Source: Bifidobacterium breve (GTDB lineage Bacteria; Bacteroidota; Bacteroidia; Cytophagales; UBA9547). From it: a DNA stretch of 6,075 bases. The notes below the pieces were generated by a model. That model saw only the letters and a program-made list of their open reading frames with translations. It searched no databases and was not told the DNA's origin. Made by a program: the position numbers and the translations under genes. Positions within the stretch are counted from its first letter, which is position 1. The number at the start of each line of letters is the position of its first letter. This document shows positions 5,595 to 6,075 of this stretch, one piece after another. The stretch lies in contig CALPQG020000177.1 of NCBI GenBank assembly GCA_943325655.2, forward strand, positions 1 through 6,075. The letters are read 5' to 3'.

Positions 5595-6075
5595 ATGTCA
5601 GCTGCTGGCTATAAGATTAGAGATCAAGAAGAAATTCATTTTATCACCGCGACTGTAGTGCAATGGATTGATGTTTTTTCACGTCAAATGTATAGTGACA
5701 TTGTTGTAGAAAGCTTAAAATATTGTCAGGAGCATAAAGGATTAAAGATTTATGCGTGGTGCATCATGAGCAACCATATCCATTTGGTTTGCTCAACAAA
5801 CTCACCCCATAGACTGTCAGATGTCATAAGGGATTTCAAGAAATTCACTTCTAGTAAAATCATTCAAGCTATAGTAGCCAATGAACGTGAGCGCAGAAAA
5901 AACTGGATGTTGTGGATATTCAAAAAAGCAGGAGAGCAAAATAAGAGAAACGAAATATACCAGTTTTGGCAACAGGGTAATCATCCAATTGCTTGCAATT
6001 CAAATGAAATATTGTCGACAAGAATACTGTATGTTCATGAAAATCCAGTAAGGGCAGGTATGATCAGGTTTGCTG
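5595..6075 (+). CDS. REP-associated tyrosine transposase (RAYT), 3' end outside window
   Basis: The frame is open from the ATG at 5595 to the window edge (160 codons). An in-frame stop at 5559-5561 and the lack of another ATG fix the start. The product is a Y1/HUH single-strand transposase of the TnpA_REP type. It begins MSAAGYKIRDQEEIHFITATVV, the usual first strand. It carries the metal-binding HUH motif HIH (61-63) in AWCIMSNHIHLV, and the conserved motif YVHENPVRAG (146-155), whose Tyr146 is the expected nucleophile. RAYTs nick and rejoin DNA at REP hairpins and are generally domesticated single-copy genes without terminal repeats of their own. The hairpin units at 5496 and 3620-3784 are candidate substrates. 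The C-terminus is missing only because the window ends. Confidence 0.92.
   Translation, partial: MSAAGYKIRDQEEIHFITATVVQWIDVFSRQMYSDIVVESLKYCQEHKGLKIYAWCIMSNHIHLVCSTNSPHRLSDVIRDFKKFTSSKIIQAIVANERERRKNWMLWIFKKAGEQNKRNEIYQFWQQGNHPIACNSNEILSTRILYVHENPVRAGMIRFA

Overview
The window looks like an accessory region of a Bacteroidota chromosome, probably Flavobacteriia. The grounds are very AT-rich coding sequence, little Shine-Dalgarno signal, a solitary TonB C-terminal domain of the Bacteroidota type, a lipoprotein whose residues after the lipobox (CAKKEE) resemble the surface-export signal of that phylum, and a REP-associated transposase of a form common there. No rRNA, tRNA or CRISPR was seen.

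Bases 1-3100 hold modules of a polymorphic toxin locus. A truncated CDS (2-721) is the end of a larger protein: a Gly/Ser/Asn-rich linker followed by a SleB-like cell-wall hydrolase tip. Its stop codon is overlapped by a gene for a secreted protein (712-1470), the probable periplasmic immunity protein. A structured intergenic repeat (R1) follows. Next is an orphan cassette (1833-2447) that starts almost directly with the same linker but carries a different tip, an HEFGH zinc metallopeptidase. It is overlapped by a lipoprotein gene (2428-2859), its probable immunity partner. A second copy of the repeat (R2) closes the cassette. Each complete cassette is therefore bounded by a shared linker on the 5' side and a shared repeat on the 3' side, an arrangement that could allow tip exchange by homologous recombination.

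Bases 3146-3589 encode a small exported TonB C-terminal-domain protein of unknown role, lying just after R2.

Bases 3600-5590 form a mobile-element zone. Three 55-bp tandem hairpin units (3620-3784) and a fourth related unit (5496-5551) flank one lipoprotein gene. That gene has been split by an intact-looking IS1595-family insertion sequence (3998-4989) with 24-bp perfect terminal inverted repeats and an 8-bp palindromic target duplication, TAAATTTA. Removing the IS and one duplication restores a continuous frame of about 217 codons.

The window ends inside a RAYT (REP-associated tyrosine transposase, 5595 onward). Its catalytic HIH and Tyr motifs are present, and the nearby hairpin repeats are plausible substrates.
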